Source: Labilithrix luteola
GTDB lineage: Bacteria; Myxococcota_A; Polyangia; Polyangiales; Polyangiaceae
NCBI RefSeq assembly: GCF_001263205.1
Contig: NZ_CP012333.1
Coordinates: forward strand, 2,356,001-2,420,000
Direction: 5' to 3'
DNA: 64,000 nucleotides
Positions 45,033 through 54,149 of this stretch are shown here, one piece after another (position 1 is the first letter of the stretch; each line of letters begins with the position of its first letter). Position numbers and translations under genes: made by a program. The notes beneath the pieces were generated by a model. That model saw only the letters and a list, made by a program, of their open reading frames with translations, did not search any database and had not been told where the DNA came from.

Positions 45033-45905
45033 ATGATTTCTGAACTACCGATGATGAACAGCGTCTCGCGTTCGGTTCGCACTCGAATGCCGACGCCGAC
45101 GCTGCTGCTGCAACTGAATCGCGCGCTCGCAGAGTTCTATTCGCCAGGGCTCGCGACGGAAACGTTGATCGCACGAACGTTCGCGCTGACCTCGCGGCTG
45201 CTCGACTTCTCGCTGAATAGCCATGGCGTGCTCGACCATGCCACCGGCGAGCTCCACGCCAACTTCGATTGTGAGCTACCCGCACTCGCCGATGCGTTCG
45301 TGGCGTTCGGACGGCACATGCGGAAGTACGCGCCGTTTCGCTTCGACCCGCATCTCAACGACGGGAAGCCGTACAGCGCTCGCGACTTCTACGGTCAAAC
45401 CGCGTTTCGCGACCTCGACATTTACCAAGAAGTCTACCGGCCGATGCGCTTCACCGACCACTGCTTCGTGCACGTGCCGTCGAGCACCGGCTCGACCGTG
45501 TTCGTCGGATTCATGCGGGACGGGCGCCCCTTCGACGCGGACGAGAAACAGCTCCTCGCCGCGATTCAGCCGCACCTCGCGAACGGACGCGAGCTGGCTC
45601 ACGCCTTGACCTCCGCGAAGGATTTACTCGTCACGCCGGAGCTCTTCGGGCGCGTCGGTTTCACGCCGCGCCAAAGCGAAGTGCTCTTCTGGCTCACCCA
45701 AGGCAAAGACACCTCGGACATCGCTCGCATCCTTCGCCTGCGTGCCGACTCCGTGCGCCGCCTTCTTCAAGCCGTCTACGCCAAGCTCGGTGTGAACCAT
45801 CGCGGTGCCGCGACCGTGAAAGCCATCGCGCTCGCGCGCCAATTGCTCACCACGGAGCCCAGCGCTCGCACCGGCGTCTTGCTCCACGTCGCGACGCGCA
45901 CCTGA
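45033..45905 (+). CDS. LuxR-family transcriptional regulator
   Basis: 290 residues. The C-terminal LuxR HTH is clear (VGFTPRQSEVLFWLTQGKDTSDIARILRLRADSVRRLLQAVYAKLGVNHRGAATVKAI, about 205-265), with the GerE pattern. The N-terminal 200 residues are an alpha/beta sensor-like domain with PYSARDFYGQTAFRDLDIYQEVYRPMRFTDHCFVHVPSSTGSTVFVGFMRDGRPF; no receiver domain and no autoinducer-binding pattern. ATG 45051 or 45054 are alternative starts. Confidence 0.82.
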   Translation: MISELPMMNSVSRSVRTRMPTPTLLLQLNRALAEFYSPGLATETLIARTFALTSRLLDFSLNSHGVLDHATGELHANFDCELPALADAFVAFGRHMRKYAPFRFDPHLNDGKPYSARDFYGQTAFRDLDIYQEVYRPMRFTDHCFVHVPSSTGSTVFVGFMRDGRPFDADEKQLLAAIQPHLANGRELAHALTSAKDLLVTPELFGRVGFTPRQSEVLFWLTQGKDTSDIARILRLRADSVRRLLQAVYAKLGVNHRGAATVKAIALARQLLTTEPSARTGVLLHVATRT

Positions 45906-46052
45906 CCTCACGCCACACCTGTGGCCTAGAAAACCGCGGCAGGTTTGGCGCACGATCGGCCATGTGTTCGGCACGCCCGAGGCGCTATCCAGCAGCCGCC
46001 GTTGGGTGCCGAACGTTCGCGTCCGACCGTCACTCCTAACGAGGGAATACTC

Positions 46053-48794
46053 ATGCCCGTATCCGTGAACGACGTCTCGCGGTTCGCCCCCGCGGTGTAC
46101 TTTTCCCGCTATGAGTCTTATCTACCTTGCTCGATTGAGCACTTGATTCAAGGCGCTACGCTCCAGCGAGGAACGCCGAATCCATCCGCTGGCGAAACGG
46201 GCGCCCCGGTCATCAACTACGCCCCGACCCCCGTGACGGTCACCGGCCAAGCGACGCTCGCGGACCATGTAGACACGGCCACGACGGGCTACGTCCTCGA
46301 GATCAACCCGTCGCAGCATTCCGGAATGGCGTTGGTCAATGGCGCCGTCACCGCGCCGATGTACTACGCCATCCAGGAGTTCATCGACTGCGTCGAGATC
46401 ACTTACGTGATGCTCTTCGCCTATCAGGGCGGCCAAACGATCAAGGGTCTGCGAGCCGGAACCGAATTTTACGCGATCCTCAACGACTACGGCCAGCACG
46501 AAGGCGACTACGAGGAATTCGTCGTGCGCCTGGTCCGCCACGGTGACGACTGGCAACTATCCGCCGTCGCGTACGAGGCGCACGGGGATTTCACTTGGTA
46601 CAAGCCCGGCGAGTTCGACACCGAGGGCGGCGATCACCCCATCGTTCACTCGGCGCTGAATGGGCACTCGCTCCACAACACCAAGGATCAGGGTTTCTGG
46701 CATACCGAGGACCATTACCCCGGCGCGTTCGACATCGGCTCATCAATGAGCACCGGCATTCCCTGGCGCGCGTACGAGGTTACCAACGGCTTGCGTCGTA
46801 TCGGGCTCGACGCCGACGGCAACGTGATCGGCGATCAACAGTGGGCCAAATTCAGTGGCCGTCTGGGGCGCTTCCAAGACATCGGATACACGGGCGCCAC
46901 GCAGCTCGACGGCAGCAAGCTCAACGCATTCGACGGAAAGTGGATCGACACGGACCGCGAAGTTGCCGACATGTTCAACAAGATTCCCCCCCAATTCAAA
47001 CATGGCATCGGCCCGAACGGACCGGCGGCGCGTCCCTACATCCGGCCGGGGCACGGCTATCGACGCATCGCGCCGCTCATGGTGCTTCACCAGAGCGGCG
47101 GGGACACTGGCAGCTTGTGGTTCGAGACGCGCGATTGCACCACTTGGAACGGTGCCGAGCGGTTGTCCTTCGTCACCCTTTCCGAGAGTCCTTCGCCCGT
47201 CGTCTTCCAGAACCAGTTCCTCGTATTCCACCAAGGTGGCGGTCATAATAAGGAATTGTGGCGTCAAACCTTCGACGGAGTCTCGACCTGGACGTCGAGC
47301 AAAGTCGCCAACGTGCTACTCACCGGAAGCCCGGCCGCGATCGTCTATCTCGATAAGCTCCACGTCTTTCACACCGGTGGTGGTGGAAGCGATCTCTGGC
47401 AGTTGACGACAAGCGATCTCTCGAATTGGGCGGACGTGCCGTTGCACGCCGGCATTACGGGCAGTCCTTCGGCCGCCATTTTCGGCAACCAGCTCTATCT
47501 GTTTCACCGCGCGGGCGGTAACGGCGACGGGCTCTGGCGGATGGTCTACGAGGGCGAGCGTTGGGTCGCAGGAGACTGGCAAATTCCGAACGTGGCGATG
47601 TCGGGAAGCCCGGCGGCCGTGAGCTTCGAAAACAAGCTCTACGTCTTCCACCAGGGCGGCGGCAACAACGGCGAGCTCTGGTACCAGTGCTTTGATGGCA
47701 GCAATTGGGTTTCACACAAGATTCCGAATGTTACCGTCTCCGACAGCCCCGCGGCCGTCGTGCATTACGGCTTGCTCTGGGTGTTCATCCGGGGAGGAGA
47801 GCACAACGACGAGCTCTGGTACATGACGAGCAGCGATGGCGTGACCTGGTCCGCGGCGCAGAAGCGAGAGGACATTGCGCTTTCCGGTAGCCCTGCCGCC
47901 ATTGTCTGGAATACCGCGCGGCCGCTCCCCGACGGCGTCTACACCATCAGGAATCAGGGCAGCGGCAAGGTGATCGATGTGACCGGCGCCTCGATGGACG
48001 ACGGTACCGCGATCATCCAATGGCCCGGGAGAGACGCGGCCAATCAGCGCTGGACCTTCACCTGGCAGGACAGCGGCTTCTACAAGATTACCGCCTTCCA
48101 CAGCGGCAAGGCCCTCGATGTGTCGGGCGCGTCGACCGACAATGGCGGCGCGGTCATCCAGTGGCCATTCCACAATGGCGACAACCAGCTCTGGCAAGTC
48201 TCTCTGTATTGGGACGGGAGCTGCCGACTCATCAACCGGCACAGCCGCAAGGACTTGACCGTCGGGGGAGCTATCACTCAGGACGGTGCGCCGCTGGTTC
48301 AGAACGCGTGGGACAACAACGACCGTCAAAAGTGGATCATCGTGCCCGTGACCACGCGCGTACTTCCCGACGGCGTCTACACCATCAAAAATCAGAGCAG
48401 CGGCAAGGCGGTCGACGTGTCCGGGGCCTCCTCGGCCGACGGTACCGCGATCATCCTTTGGCCCGGGAGAGACGGCGCTGCCAATCAGCGCTGGACCTTC
48501 ACCTGGCAGGGGAATGGCGTTTACAAGATCACCGCCGTTCACAGCGGCAAGGCCCTCGACGTGTCAGGAGCCGCCATGAACGATGGTGGCGCCGTCATCC
48601 AGTGGCCATTCCACAATGGCGACAACCAGCTTTGGGAGGTCGCCCTCAACTGGGATGGTTGTTACAGGCTGACCAACCGACACAGTGGCAAGGTCCTGAC
48701 CGTCGATGGCAGCCAGGACGGCGCTCCTCTGGTGCAGAGCGCTTGGACCGAGACCGCCGGGCAGAAGTGGGTCATTAACCTCGTGAACGCCTGA
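46053..48794 (+). CDS. Vps62-like / beta-propeller / tandem ricin-B lectin protein
   Basis: 913 residues with no signal peptide. Residues 1-330: Vps62/DUF946-like domain (FAYQGGQTIKGLRAGTEFYAILNDYGQHEGDYEEFVVRLV; SAVAYEAHGDFTWY). 338-615: six PLL-like blades with HQGGGxNxELWY motifs (fucose-type lectin propeller). 626-765 and 770-913: two ricin-B beta-trefoils with LPDGVYTIxNQxSGK and repeated QWPFHNGDNQLW motifs. The combination suggests an effector or surface-binding protein recognising glycans. Upstream RBS GAGGGA. Codon use is close to the host. Confidence 0.87.
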   Translation: MPVSVNDVSRFAPAVYFSRYESYLPCSIEHLIQGATLQRGTPNPSAGETGAPVINYAPTPVTVTGQATLADHVDTATTGYVLEINPSQHSGMALVNGAVTAPMYYAIQEFIDCVEITYVMLFAYQGGQTIKGLRAGTEFYAILNDYGQHEGDYEEFVVRLVRHGDDWQLSAVAYEAHGDFTWYKPGEFDTEGGDHPIVHSALNGHSLHNTKDQGFWHTEDHYPGAFDIGSSMSTGIPWRAYEVTNGLRRIGLDADGNVIGDQQWAKFSGRLGRFQDIGYTGATQLDGSKLNAFDGKWIDTDREVADMFNKIPPQFKHGIGPNGPAARPYIRPGHGYRRIAPLMVLHQSGGDTGSLWFETRDCTTWNGAERLSFVTLSESPSPVVFQNQFLVFHQGGGHNKELWRQTFDGVSTWTSSKVANVLLTGSPAAIVYLDKLHVFHTGGGGSDLWQLTTSDLSNWADVPLHAGITGSPSAAIFGNQLYLFHRAGGNGDGLWRMVYEGERWVAGDWQIPNVAMSGSPAAVSFENKLYVFHQGGGNNGELWYQCFDGSNWVSHKIPNVTVSDSPAAVVHYGLLWVFIRGGEHNDELWYMTSSDGVTWSAAQKREDIALSGSPAAIVWNTARPLPDGVYTIRNQGSGKVIDVTGASMDDGTAIIQWPGRDAANQRWTFTWQDSGFYKITAFHSGKALDVSGASTDNGGAVIQWPFHNGDNQLWQVSLYWDGSCRLINRHSRKDLTVGGAITQDGAPLVQNAWDNNDRQKWIIVPVTTRVLPDGVYTIKNQSSGKAVDVSGASSADGTAIILWPGRDGAANQRWTFTWQGNGVYKITAVHSGKALDVSGAAMNDGGAVIQWPFHNGDNQLWEVALNWDGCYRLTNRHSGKVLTVDGSQDGAPLVQSAWTETAGQKWVINLVNA
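47930..48790 (+). repeat. Internal tandem duplication of ricin-B domain
   Basis: The two ricin-B coding segments (about 47930-48360 and 48364-48790) are near-identical over long stretches, e.g. GACGGCGTCTACACCATCA in both, and both contain the same sequence around CAGTGGCCATTCCACAATGG. A recent in-frame duplication of a unit of about 430 bp is the simplest explanation. Confidence 0.7.
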
Positions 48795-48810
48795 TCAAGA
48801 CGCCGTCGTC

Positions 48811-48839
48811 CCTGCGTCCGGGGCCGGACCGGACGCAGG
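48811..48839 (+). terminator. Terminator-like hairpin after lectin gene
   Basis: A perfect 11-bp stem (CCTGCGTCCGG / CCGGACGCAGG) with a 7-nt loop begins 17 nt after the lectin stop codon. No T-tract follows, but the stability and place fit a transcription terminator. Confidence 0.55.
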
Positions 48840-48866
48840 CGCGACCTGGCCAATCAGTCCGTCGTT

Positions 48867-49118
48867 TCAACCCGGCGAGGCGAGAAGGAACCGTATCGGT
48901 TCGCGCGGAACTTTCGACGCCGCTCGCAGCCCCGGGCTCTCGTCTTCGGTGTGCGCGGGGGCATCCTTCCCCCCTTCGTCGGTGACGCCCGAGGCCCAGC
49001 CCGGCAGCAGCTCGAACGTGTCGGCATCGATCGCGTGCCCGCCGGCGCGGCCGGAGGGCGTCTTCTTGATGAAGAGCGGCCTCGATTCCTCGAGGCTGGA
49101 CACGCTCGTTGCCGTCAT
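48867..49118 (-). pseudogene. Chimeric small reading frame: repeat leader fused to barrel antisense
   Basis: The first 23 codons (MTATSVSSLEESRPLFIKKTPSG) match those of the frame at 50803-51006 almost exactly. The remaining 60 codons lie antisense to a plus-strand barrel fragment (48930-49040) and have no protein character. Thus only the 5' part is homologous coding sequence; the gene has been cut and joined to other DNA. Confidence 0.5.
48930..49045 (+). pseudogene. Outer-membrane barrel gene fragment
   Basis: On the plus strand, LVFGVRGGILPPFVGDA is encoded here and is nearly the same as IFGVRGGVLLPFVGDA in the barrel gene at 42389-43559 (nt about 43405-43455); the DNA is also similar. 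Only this one strand-turn region survives, with the rest replaced at the 114-bp repeat. It shows a second copy of this barrel gene once existed here. Confidence 0.55.
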
Positions 49119-49164
49119 GGATTCAAGCTACCCAAACCACGCGCGCGACCCGCGCGCTACCGTT
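49051..49164 (-). repeat. 114-bp direct repeat, copy 1
   Basis: Nearly identical to 50939-51052 (only a few substitutions, around GACACGCTCG versus GACATGGTCG). Read on the minus strand it holds an upstream region with GCGCGC/GCGCGC hairpin, GGGTAGCTTGAATCC, an ATG and 23 codons. This copy ends abruptly at the break in the downstream frame. Confidence 0.85.
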
Positions 49165-49427
49165 CCACGACCGGCTAGCCGGGACGTAACCGGGCTGCAG
49201 TCGGCACTCCGTCTCGAGGAGAGAGCTGCCAGAGCGCATGCTCGACGCAGCGGCAGGTCGTCGACATCGCTCGTCACCTCGACGCTCCACTCGCGCCGAG
49301 GCGACCAGGACGGATACGTCGACCACGGAGGTGCTCGCGCGAGCGCATGTGATTCGCTATCCGAAGCAACCGACGATCGTGCGCCGTTCGGCGAGGACAC
49401 GCGTCGCGGGGATCCTGACTCTCGTCG
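49165..49427. other. Intergenic region, no gene seen
   Basis: About 260 bp between repeat copy 1 and the propeller lipoprotein gene. All frames have mixed, Arg/Ser-rich character with no signature of coding. It may contain remnants of the element that was rearranged around the repeat. Confidence 0.3.
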
Positions 49428-50747
49428 TCAGCGATGGGCGACGAAGCCGTCGGCGAGCGTCCCGTCGCGCTTCAGGCGGTACAAGAAGGGGTGCGGCTGG
49501 TAGCAGGGGCAGGCGTCCGCGCAACTGGAAACGTCGGTCGACCCTGCGAGGACCACGTCGGTCGAGCCGGGCACAGGCGCGACGAGTACCTTCGCGTCGG
49601 TCAAGCCCGAAAAGCGGCGCGTCCAGGTCCGCCTTCCCGCGGAGTCGAGCGCGGCGATAGAGACGCCATCAGCAGCTGTGAAAGCGACCAACGGGTTCGC
49701 ACATTCGTCCACCGCCAGGCTCACTAGCCCGGTCTCGCCCGCACGGGCCAGGTTCTGCACCCAAGCCACGGCGCCATCGCCGCCGATCTTCGTCAGGAAG
49801 ACGCCCATCGGCACAGGACTGCCGTCGCTGGGCGCCTCCAGCGTGCTCGGACCGACGACGACCCGCTCGGCGAAGGTGCTTCCAACAAATGTGCTTCCGG
49901 CGCCGGCAGACTGCAGATAGCCGTAGCCGGCCACGAGTCCGCCCTCGAGCGGCACCCGCCACCTTTCGGTGCCGTTCGTGTCGAGCTCGGCGACGAAGGC
50001 CCGCGGTGACGGCTGCATCTGGATGGGGGCGGAAAAGCCCGTCAGGATTCGCCCTCCGGTTTCGCCTGGGATGACGCTGACCGGCACGAAGTAGTCGTAG
50101 TCGATCTGGAACAACGTATTGCCCGCGGAGTCGAACTGAAACAAGCGGCCCGGGACGGCGACGTTCCAGCGGCCCTCCGCGTCGGAGCCAATCGAAACGC
50201 CGCCGTGTTCCTTTCCGTCTGCAGATGTGAAGTTCCGCGTCCACGCCAGCCGTCCTGAGGCGTCCAGCTGATCGACGAGGATAACGCCGGGGCCGGGCTC
50301 GTTGATGGCTCCGACCAGGGCTCGAGCCACGCCCACGTTCCCAGCGCCGTCGACCGCGATCGACAGGAACGTGCCGGCGCCGAGGTCACGGCTCCAGCGC
50401 GGCTCGCCGTGAGCTCCGAAGGAGGCAACGAAGACGCCCCCTGCCAAGGGACCGGCGCCGAAGTCGCCACGGCCGCCCGCCCCGGCGACAATGATGTCTC
50501 CCGTCCGCGACACGGCGATCTGACTGATGACAGCGTTTGGCACATCTTGGCAAAGCGCCGCGGGTGAAGCTTCGAACCAGGGCACGGTCGACGGCAGGGC
50601 GCGCGGAGTCTCGATCACATCCGCGGCCTCCATCGTTTCACCGCACGTCTTGCCGGTCGCCAATTCATGTTCATTGGTGGTGCAGCCGTAGAACGCGCAC
50701 GCGAACGGCGCGAATGAGATGAGGCGGACGAGCGATCGTGAGGGCAC
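49428..50747 (-). CDS. Propeller-type repeat lipoprotein
   Basis: 439 residues from GTG 50747, which gives a lipoprotein signal (SLVRLISFAPFACAFYGC). Then seven or so repeats of the SBBP type: AVSRTGDIIVAGAGGRGDFGAG, SIAVDGAGNVGVARALVG, FVAELDTNGTERWRVPLEGG, FLTKIGGDGAVAWVQNLA, IAALDSAGRRTWTRRFSG. The pattern (value, A/V-rich strand, D.aG...W) forms a beta-propeller. Cys-rich end (SSCADACPCYQPHP). Anchored in the outer membrane; substrate unknown. Confidence 0.82.
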   Translation of the reverse strand: MPSRSLVRLISFAPFACAFYGCTTNEHELATGKTCGETMEAADVIETPRALPSTVPWFEASPAALCQDVPNAVISQIAVSRTGDIIVAGAGGRGDFGAGPLAGGVFVASFGAHGEPRWSRDLGAGTFLSIAVDGAGNVGVARALVGAINEPGPGVILVDQLDASGRLAWTRNFTSADGKEHGGVSIGSDAEGRWNVAVPGRLFQFDSAGNTLFQIDYDYFVPVSVIPGETGGRILTGFSAPIQMQPSPRAFVAELDTNGTERWRVPLEGGLVAGYGYLQSAGAGSTFVGSTFAERVVVGPSTLEAPSDGSPVPMGVFLTKIGGDGAVAWVQNLARAGETGLVSLAVDECANPLVAFTAADGVSIAALDSAGRRTWTRRFSGLTDAKVLVAPVPGSTDVVLAGSTDVSSCADACPCYQPHPFLYRLKRDGTLADGFVAHR

Positions 50748-50802
50748 GGAAGCGTGCAAAGCACACTTCGTGCCTCGGCGTGCATAGGTCGGCTTCGTCG
50801 AC

Positions 50803-51006
50803 TCAGACGACGGATTGTCGGCGCGATCCTTCGCGGACGAGCGCCGCCTCCGCGGGCAGCAGCAGGTGCACATAGCCCGGGTTCATGCCGCTCGAATAGT
50901 AGCAGATCACCTCGAACGCCAAGGTCACGTCGAGCTTGCCGGAGGGCGTCTTCTTGATGAAGAGCGGCCTCGATTCCTCGAGGCTGGACATGGTCGTTGC
51001 CGTCAT
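50803..51006 (-). CDS. Small hypothetical protein, repeat-copy 2
   Basis: 67 residues: MTATTMSSLEESRPLFIKKTPSG, then KLDVTLAFEVICYYSSGMNPGYVHLLLPAEAALVREG. The first 23 residues are shared with the chimeric frame at 48867-49118; the rest looks like a coherent small alpha/beta protein. The conserved 114-bp segment covers the upstream region and the first third of the gene. It lies 56 bp before the propeller lipoprotein in the same direction. I do not recognise a family. Confidence 0.45.
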   Translation of the reverse strand: MTATTMSSLEESRPLFIKKTPSGKLDVTLAFEVICYYSSGMNPGYVHLLLPAEAALVREGSRRQSVV

Positions 51007-51052
51007 GGATTCAAGCTACCCAAACCACGCGCGCGACCCGCGCGCTACCGTT
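50939..51052 (-). repeat. 114-bp direct repeat, copy 2
   Basis: Second copy of the segment at 49051-49164, covering the upstream region and the first 23 codons of the frame at 50803-51006. It includes GCGCGC and GCGCGC arms around GGGTC, which could form a small leader hairpin, and the ATG context GCTTGAATCC-ATG. Confidence 0.85.
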
Positions 51053-51097
51053 GTCGAATAGCAGCAGGTTGCACAGAAGCTCGGGTCAGAGCGGCCG

Positions 51098-52513
51098 CTA
51101 TTGCACGGGCGTTCCGGGACCGAGCGAGTCGAGCCGGATGCGCGCCACGTGCCAGAAGCTGCCTGCGGTCGCCTTCGTGAAAACCTCGTCGCAGGTGACC
51201 GCGACCGGCCGGGTGAATTGGAACTGATACGCCTGCAACTGGCTCTCCGTCTCGATCGTCCATGATCGGCCGTCGGAGAGTCGGATGACGTGCAAACCGG
51301 TTGCCGTACCCCAGGAGCGGTTTGCGTGAATGCCGACGACGGCGTAGCCACAACCCACGACGAACTGGTCGGGCCAGCTGTTGAGCTCGTCGGCAAGAAG
51401 GTGACGTTTGGTCGCGATGAGCGCCGCGGGATCGGTGGTGTACTTCGCCGTCCACACGTCGACGTTCTCGAAAACGCCCGACGAGGTCTGATTGGTTCCC
51501 TCGAACCAGACCATGTCGACACCGTCGGTGCCGAATCCGGCAGTGACGCGATTCTTATTGAGTGGTTCGCCCACGAGCGTCTTTTCACCGCCGGTCGGAT
51601 TCCAGACTTTGATTCCTTCGGAGGCGGCCGTCTCGGCGCTCCAGTAGGCATCATCGCCCTGGAAAAAGTATCCCCCGTAGAACAACCCGTCATCCTCGGG
51701 AGGACGGGTGATGGTGGTCACCGGCAAACCTGATGTCATCGAGTAGATCGTGTCGCCCGTGCCGACCGACTCGACGAAGTAGTTCCGGCCCACGATGAAG
51801 CTCTGCGAGATCGACGTCGGAGAGCGATGGCCCTTTGGCACATAGACGCGGGGCTTCAAGTCGTCGACCGAACCTCCGATGGCCCCACCGGGGGGGGATG
51901 ATCCGGTCCCCCCGGGATCGAACATCCGATACATGATGTTGCCGCCCGCCATCGACCCGCCGCCCATGGCGCAGCCGCCGGTGAGCAGAAGCGACTGGCG
52001 AACCGGGCCGTTGACATCCGCGACGAGCCGGTAGCCGCGGCCCGGCATGAGACGTCCAACGTTGAGGCGAGCCACTCCGTCGACGACCTCGGCGTTCGTG
52101 ACGACGTCGAGCTGCATACCGGTCGAGTTGCCTGTCCAGTCGAGGACCATCTTTCGGCACGCCATGCCGTCCGGCCCCGGGAGACCTGCCCCCGTATCCA
52201 TGACGGCGCAGGATTCCCACTGGAAGGGCGCCGGCAGGTATTTCTTGTCGCTCGGAACGTAGATACCGCACGCGGGGTCGTAGTCGGCATACAGCTCCCA
52301 CCCTTCGGGAATTCCGACTTCGGGCGGCAGCCTCGCGTCGGTGCCCGCATCTCGATGGGAAGTCGGAGGACGCGCGCTGTCGACCGAGCCAGCATCGTCG
52401 ACGCTGGCATCGGCGAACTCGGCGCTCTCGGGCGAATCGCATCCCCCAGCCCAGATGAAGGTCGACGATACGACCAACAAGCCGATGCCGACAGCGCACG
52501 TCCGTTGATTCAT
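51098..52513 (-). CDS. Large secreted lipoprotein, unknown
   Basis: 471 residues. Signal peptide with lipobox WAGGC after MNQRTCAVGIGLLVVSSTFI, then a D/A-rich linker. Residues 70-225 form one beta-rich domain (GWELYADYDPACGIYVP; DWTGNSTGMQLDVVTNAEVVDGVARLNVGR) and 240-471 a probable beta-propeller with W-ending strands (DGVDMVWFEGTNQTS, FVVGCGYAVVGIHANRSWG). Only the ATG at 52513 yields a signal peptide. No catalytic motif seen. Confidence 0.8.
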   Translation of the reverse strand: MNQRTCAVGIGLLVVSSTFIWAGGCDSPESAEFADASVDDAGSVDSARPPTSHRDAGTDARLPPEVGIPEGWELYADYDPACGIYVPSDKKYLPAPFQWESCAVMDTGAGLPGPDGMACRKMVLDWTGNSTGMQLDVVTNAEVVDGVARLNVGRLMPGRGYRLVADVNGPVRQSLLLTGGCAMGGGSMAGGNIMYRMFDPGGTGSSPPGGAIGGSVDDLKPRVYVPKGHRSPTSISQSFIVGRNYFVESVGTGDTIYSMTSGLPVTTITRPPEDDGLFYGGYFFQGDDAYWSAETAASEGIKVWNPTGGEKTLVGEPLNKNRVTAGFGTDGVDMVWFEGTNQTSSGVFENVDVWTAKYTTDPAALIATKRHLLADELNSWPDQFVVGCGYAVVGIHANRSWGTATGLHVIRLSDGRSWTIETESQLQAYQFQFTRPVAVTCDEVFTKATAGSFWHVARIRLDSLGPGTPVQ

Positions 52514-52635
52514 CGCGCGAAACTCCAGATCTGGCTTGAGCTGATGGGGACGTGCACTCCAGCGCTTATTGTACCGGTAAGCTTTCGCACGGGCGCGACG
52601 TTGGATGTCGACGTCCGGCGTCCGGCTCACCCCAG

Positions 52636-53148
52636 CTAAAGCTCGATACGCAAACGCCAGTGGTGTTCCACCGCGCGCGCAAGCACTCGCTCGATCGCGT
52701 CGACGAACTCGTTCATCTGGCCTGGCTCGTACCGCTCGCCGGTCGCACTCCATTCTCGCCACGAGTCGAAGACTGCGCGACCGTCCACGCCGTCGAGAAT
52801 CTCTTGCCCGCTACAGATCCGACGAAGTCGTCGGAGTTCGGCCAGGACACCTACGACTGCGTCCGCCTCGAGCACTTGTATCTCGTCAACGTAGAGCGAC
52901 GAGTCGATCTGAATGCGCTTGAGCAATGGGAACTGCCCTTGCACATCCGGAGGGAGGGCTTCAATCGTCAAGAAGAGGGGGCCAGGCCAAACCTCGTCCC
53001 TTACCTCATCATCCGCGGGGCCCAGCGATACCATCCATCTTCCCATTGCAGCATTCCATCCTGCACGACGACCGGCGGAGAGTCGACGTATAGACGAATC
53101 GGTGGGGTCGCTGCCCGCTAGCCAACTGCGCGAGCGGTCGCAAACCAT
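52636..53148 (-). CDS. Hypothetical protein, 170 aa
   Basis: No family recognised. ATG 53148 has AAGGAGA upstream and is preferred to 53226. The chain is soluble and alpha/beta, with GRWMVSLGPADDEVRDEVWPGPLFLTIEALPPDVQGQFPLL in the middle and a helical acidic/Arg-rich end (YEPGQMNEFVDAIERVLARAVEHHWRLRIEL). It may be a small self-standing immunity-type protein, but this is a guess. Confidence 0.6.
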   Translation of the reverse strand: MVCDRSRSWLAGSDPTDSSIRRLSAGRRAGWNAAMGRWMVSLGPADDEVRDEVWPGPLFLTIEALPPDVQGQFPLLKRIQIDSSLYVDEIQVLEADAVVGVLAELRRLRRICSGQEILDGVDGRAVFDSWREWSATGERYEPGQMNEFVDAIERVLARAVEHHWRLRIEL

Positions 53149-53264
53149 CACGGTCTCCTTGTAGGAGACGACCTGCAGCTTCGGGCTGCTGCTCGTCTGG
53201 AGCCTCGACCGGCTCCACCGGAGCATGGTCGGGGCGCTTCAATTCCAATGGTAGAATCCACCCA

Positions 53265-54122
53265 ATGCGCATGCCGCTCCGAGTCATTGCATTGTTTTCA
53301 GCGGCGTTCCCCCTCTTGGTGGGTTTCACCCAAGCTTGCGGCGGGCTGAGTAGCAATCGCACCGACAAGATCGACGCTTGCAACAGCGATCAGGATTGCG
53401 TCGGCGGCACGTGCGTTTTCCCAGGCTCATGCCCCGGAACGTGCCTTCCGTACCGCACGCAAGACGAGTCTTGTGGCGCGAACGTCAGCAGGCCGGATGA
53501 TGGCAGCTGCACGGTCAACGGCGCGCCGACGCCCTGCGCGCCGGACCCCGTGGGCGAGTGCACGCCCGATTCCGGTCTCAGTTGCGATCCGATCGCCCAT
53601 CGGTGTTTGCCGACGCCGCCCATCGTCATCGCCGAGGCAGGTCAGCCGTGTTCCATCTTCGGCGCACGGTGCGATACCGGGCTTTACTGCTCCGGCCTAA
53701 TGCCCACGGGCGGGGTTTGCGCGCCCATCGTCCAAGACGGCGGCACCTGCCTTCTCCACAATCCTGGATGTGCCGACGGTCTCGTGTGCGCCGGCTACGG
53801 GACGGCGGCGGATGCCAAGGGCAACTGCCGGGTCCCAGCCCTGGTAGGAGCCGACTGCCTGACGCCGACCGGCAGCGGCACAGGGAATTCGGGCTGCCAG
53901 TGGCCGCTCCAGTGCGTCGAGGGAAAATGCCAAGAGCCACCGGCGAGCGGGCCTTGTCTGAACGGCGTATGCCAAGAAGACGTGGCCTACTGCGACCAAA
54001 CAACGCGCACCTGCCAGCCTCTCAGGGCGGACGGCGCGCCCTGCACGGCCCCGGCTCAGTGCAGCCACCACTGGTGCGATCTGACCAAACACTGCGGTTC
54101 GGCCATCTGCCCGAGCCATTAG
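53265..54122 (+). CDS. Cysteine-rich lipoprotein
   Basis: 285 residues. Signal peptide and lipobox GFTQACGG, then about 30 cysteines: CNSDQDCVGGTCVFPGSCPGTC, SCGANVSRPDDGSC, GLVCAGYG, CQWPLQCVEGKCQEPP, CSHHWCDLTKHCG. It resembles the 621-residue protein at 17937 in style but has other repeats (Dickkopf-like patterns CxxxxxC.xGL.C). Surface exposed; function unknown. Confidence 0.82.
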   Translation: MRMPLRVIALFSAAFPLLVGFTQACGGLSSNRTDKIDACNSDQDCVGGTCVFPGSCPGTCLPYRTQDESCGANVSRPDDGSCTVNGAPTPCAPDPVGECTPDSGLSCDPIAHRCLPTPPIVIAEAGQPCSIFGARCDTGLYCSGLMPTGGVCAPIVQDGGTCLLHNPGCADGLVCAGYGTAADAKGNCRVPALVGADCLTPTGSGTGNSGCQWPLQCVEGKCQEPPASGPCLNGVCQEDVAYCDQTTRTCQPLRADGAPCTAPAQCSHHWCDLTKHCGSAICPSH

Positions 54123-54149
54123 GAAACGTAGGGGGATTGACGCCCCGCG

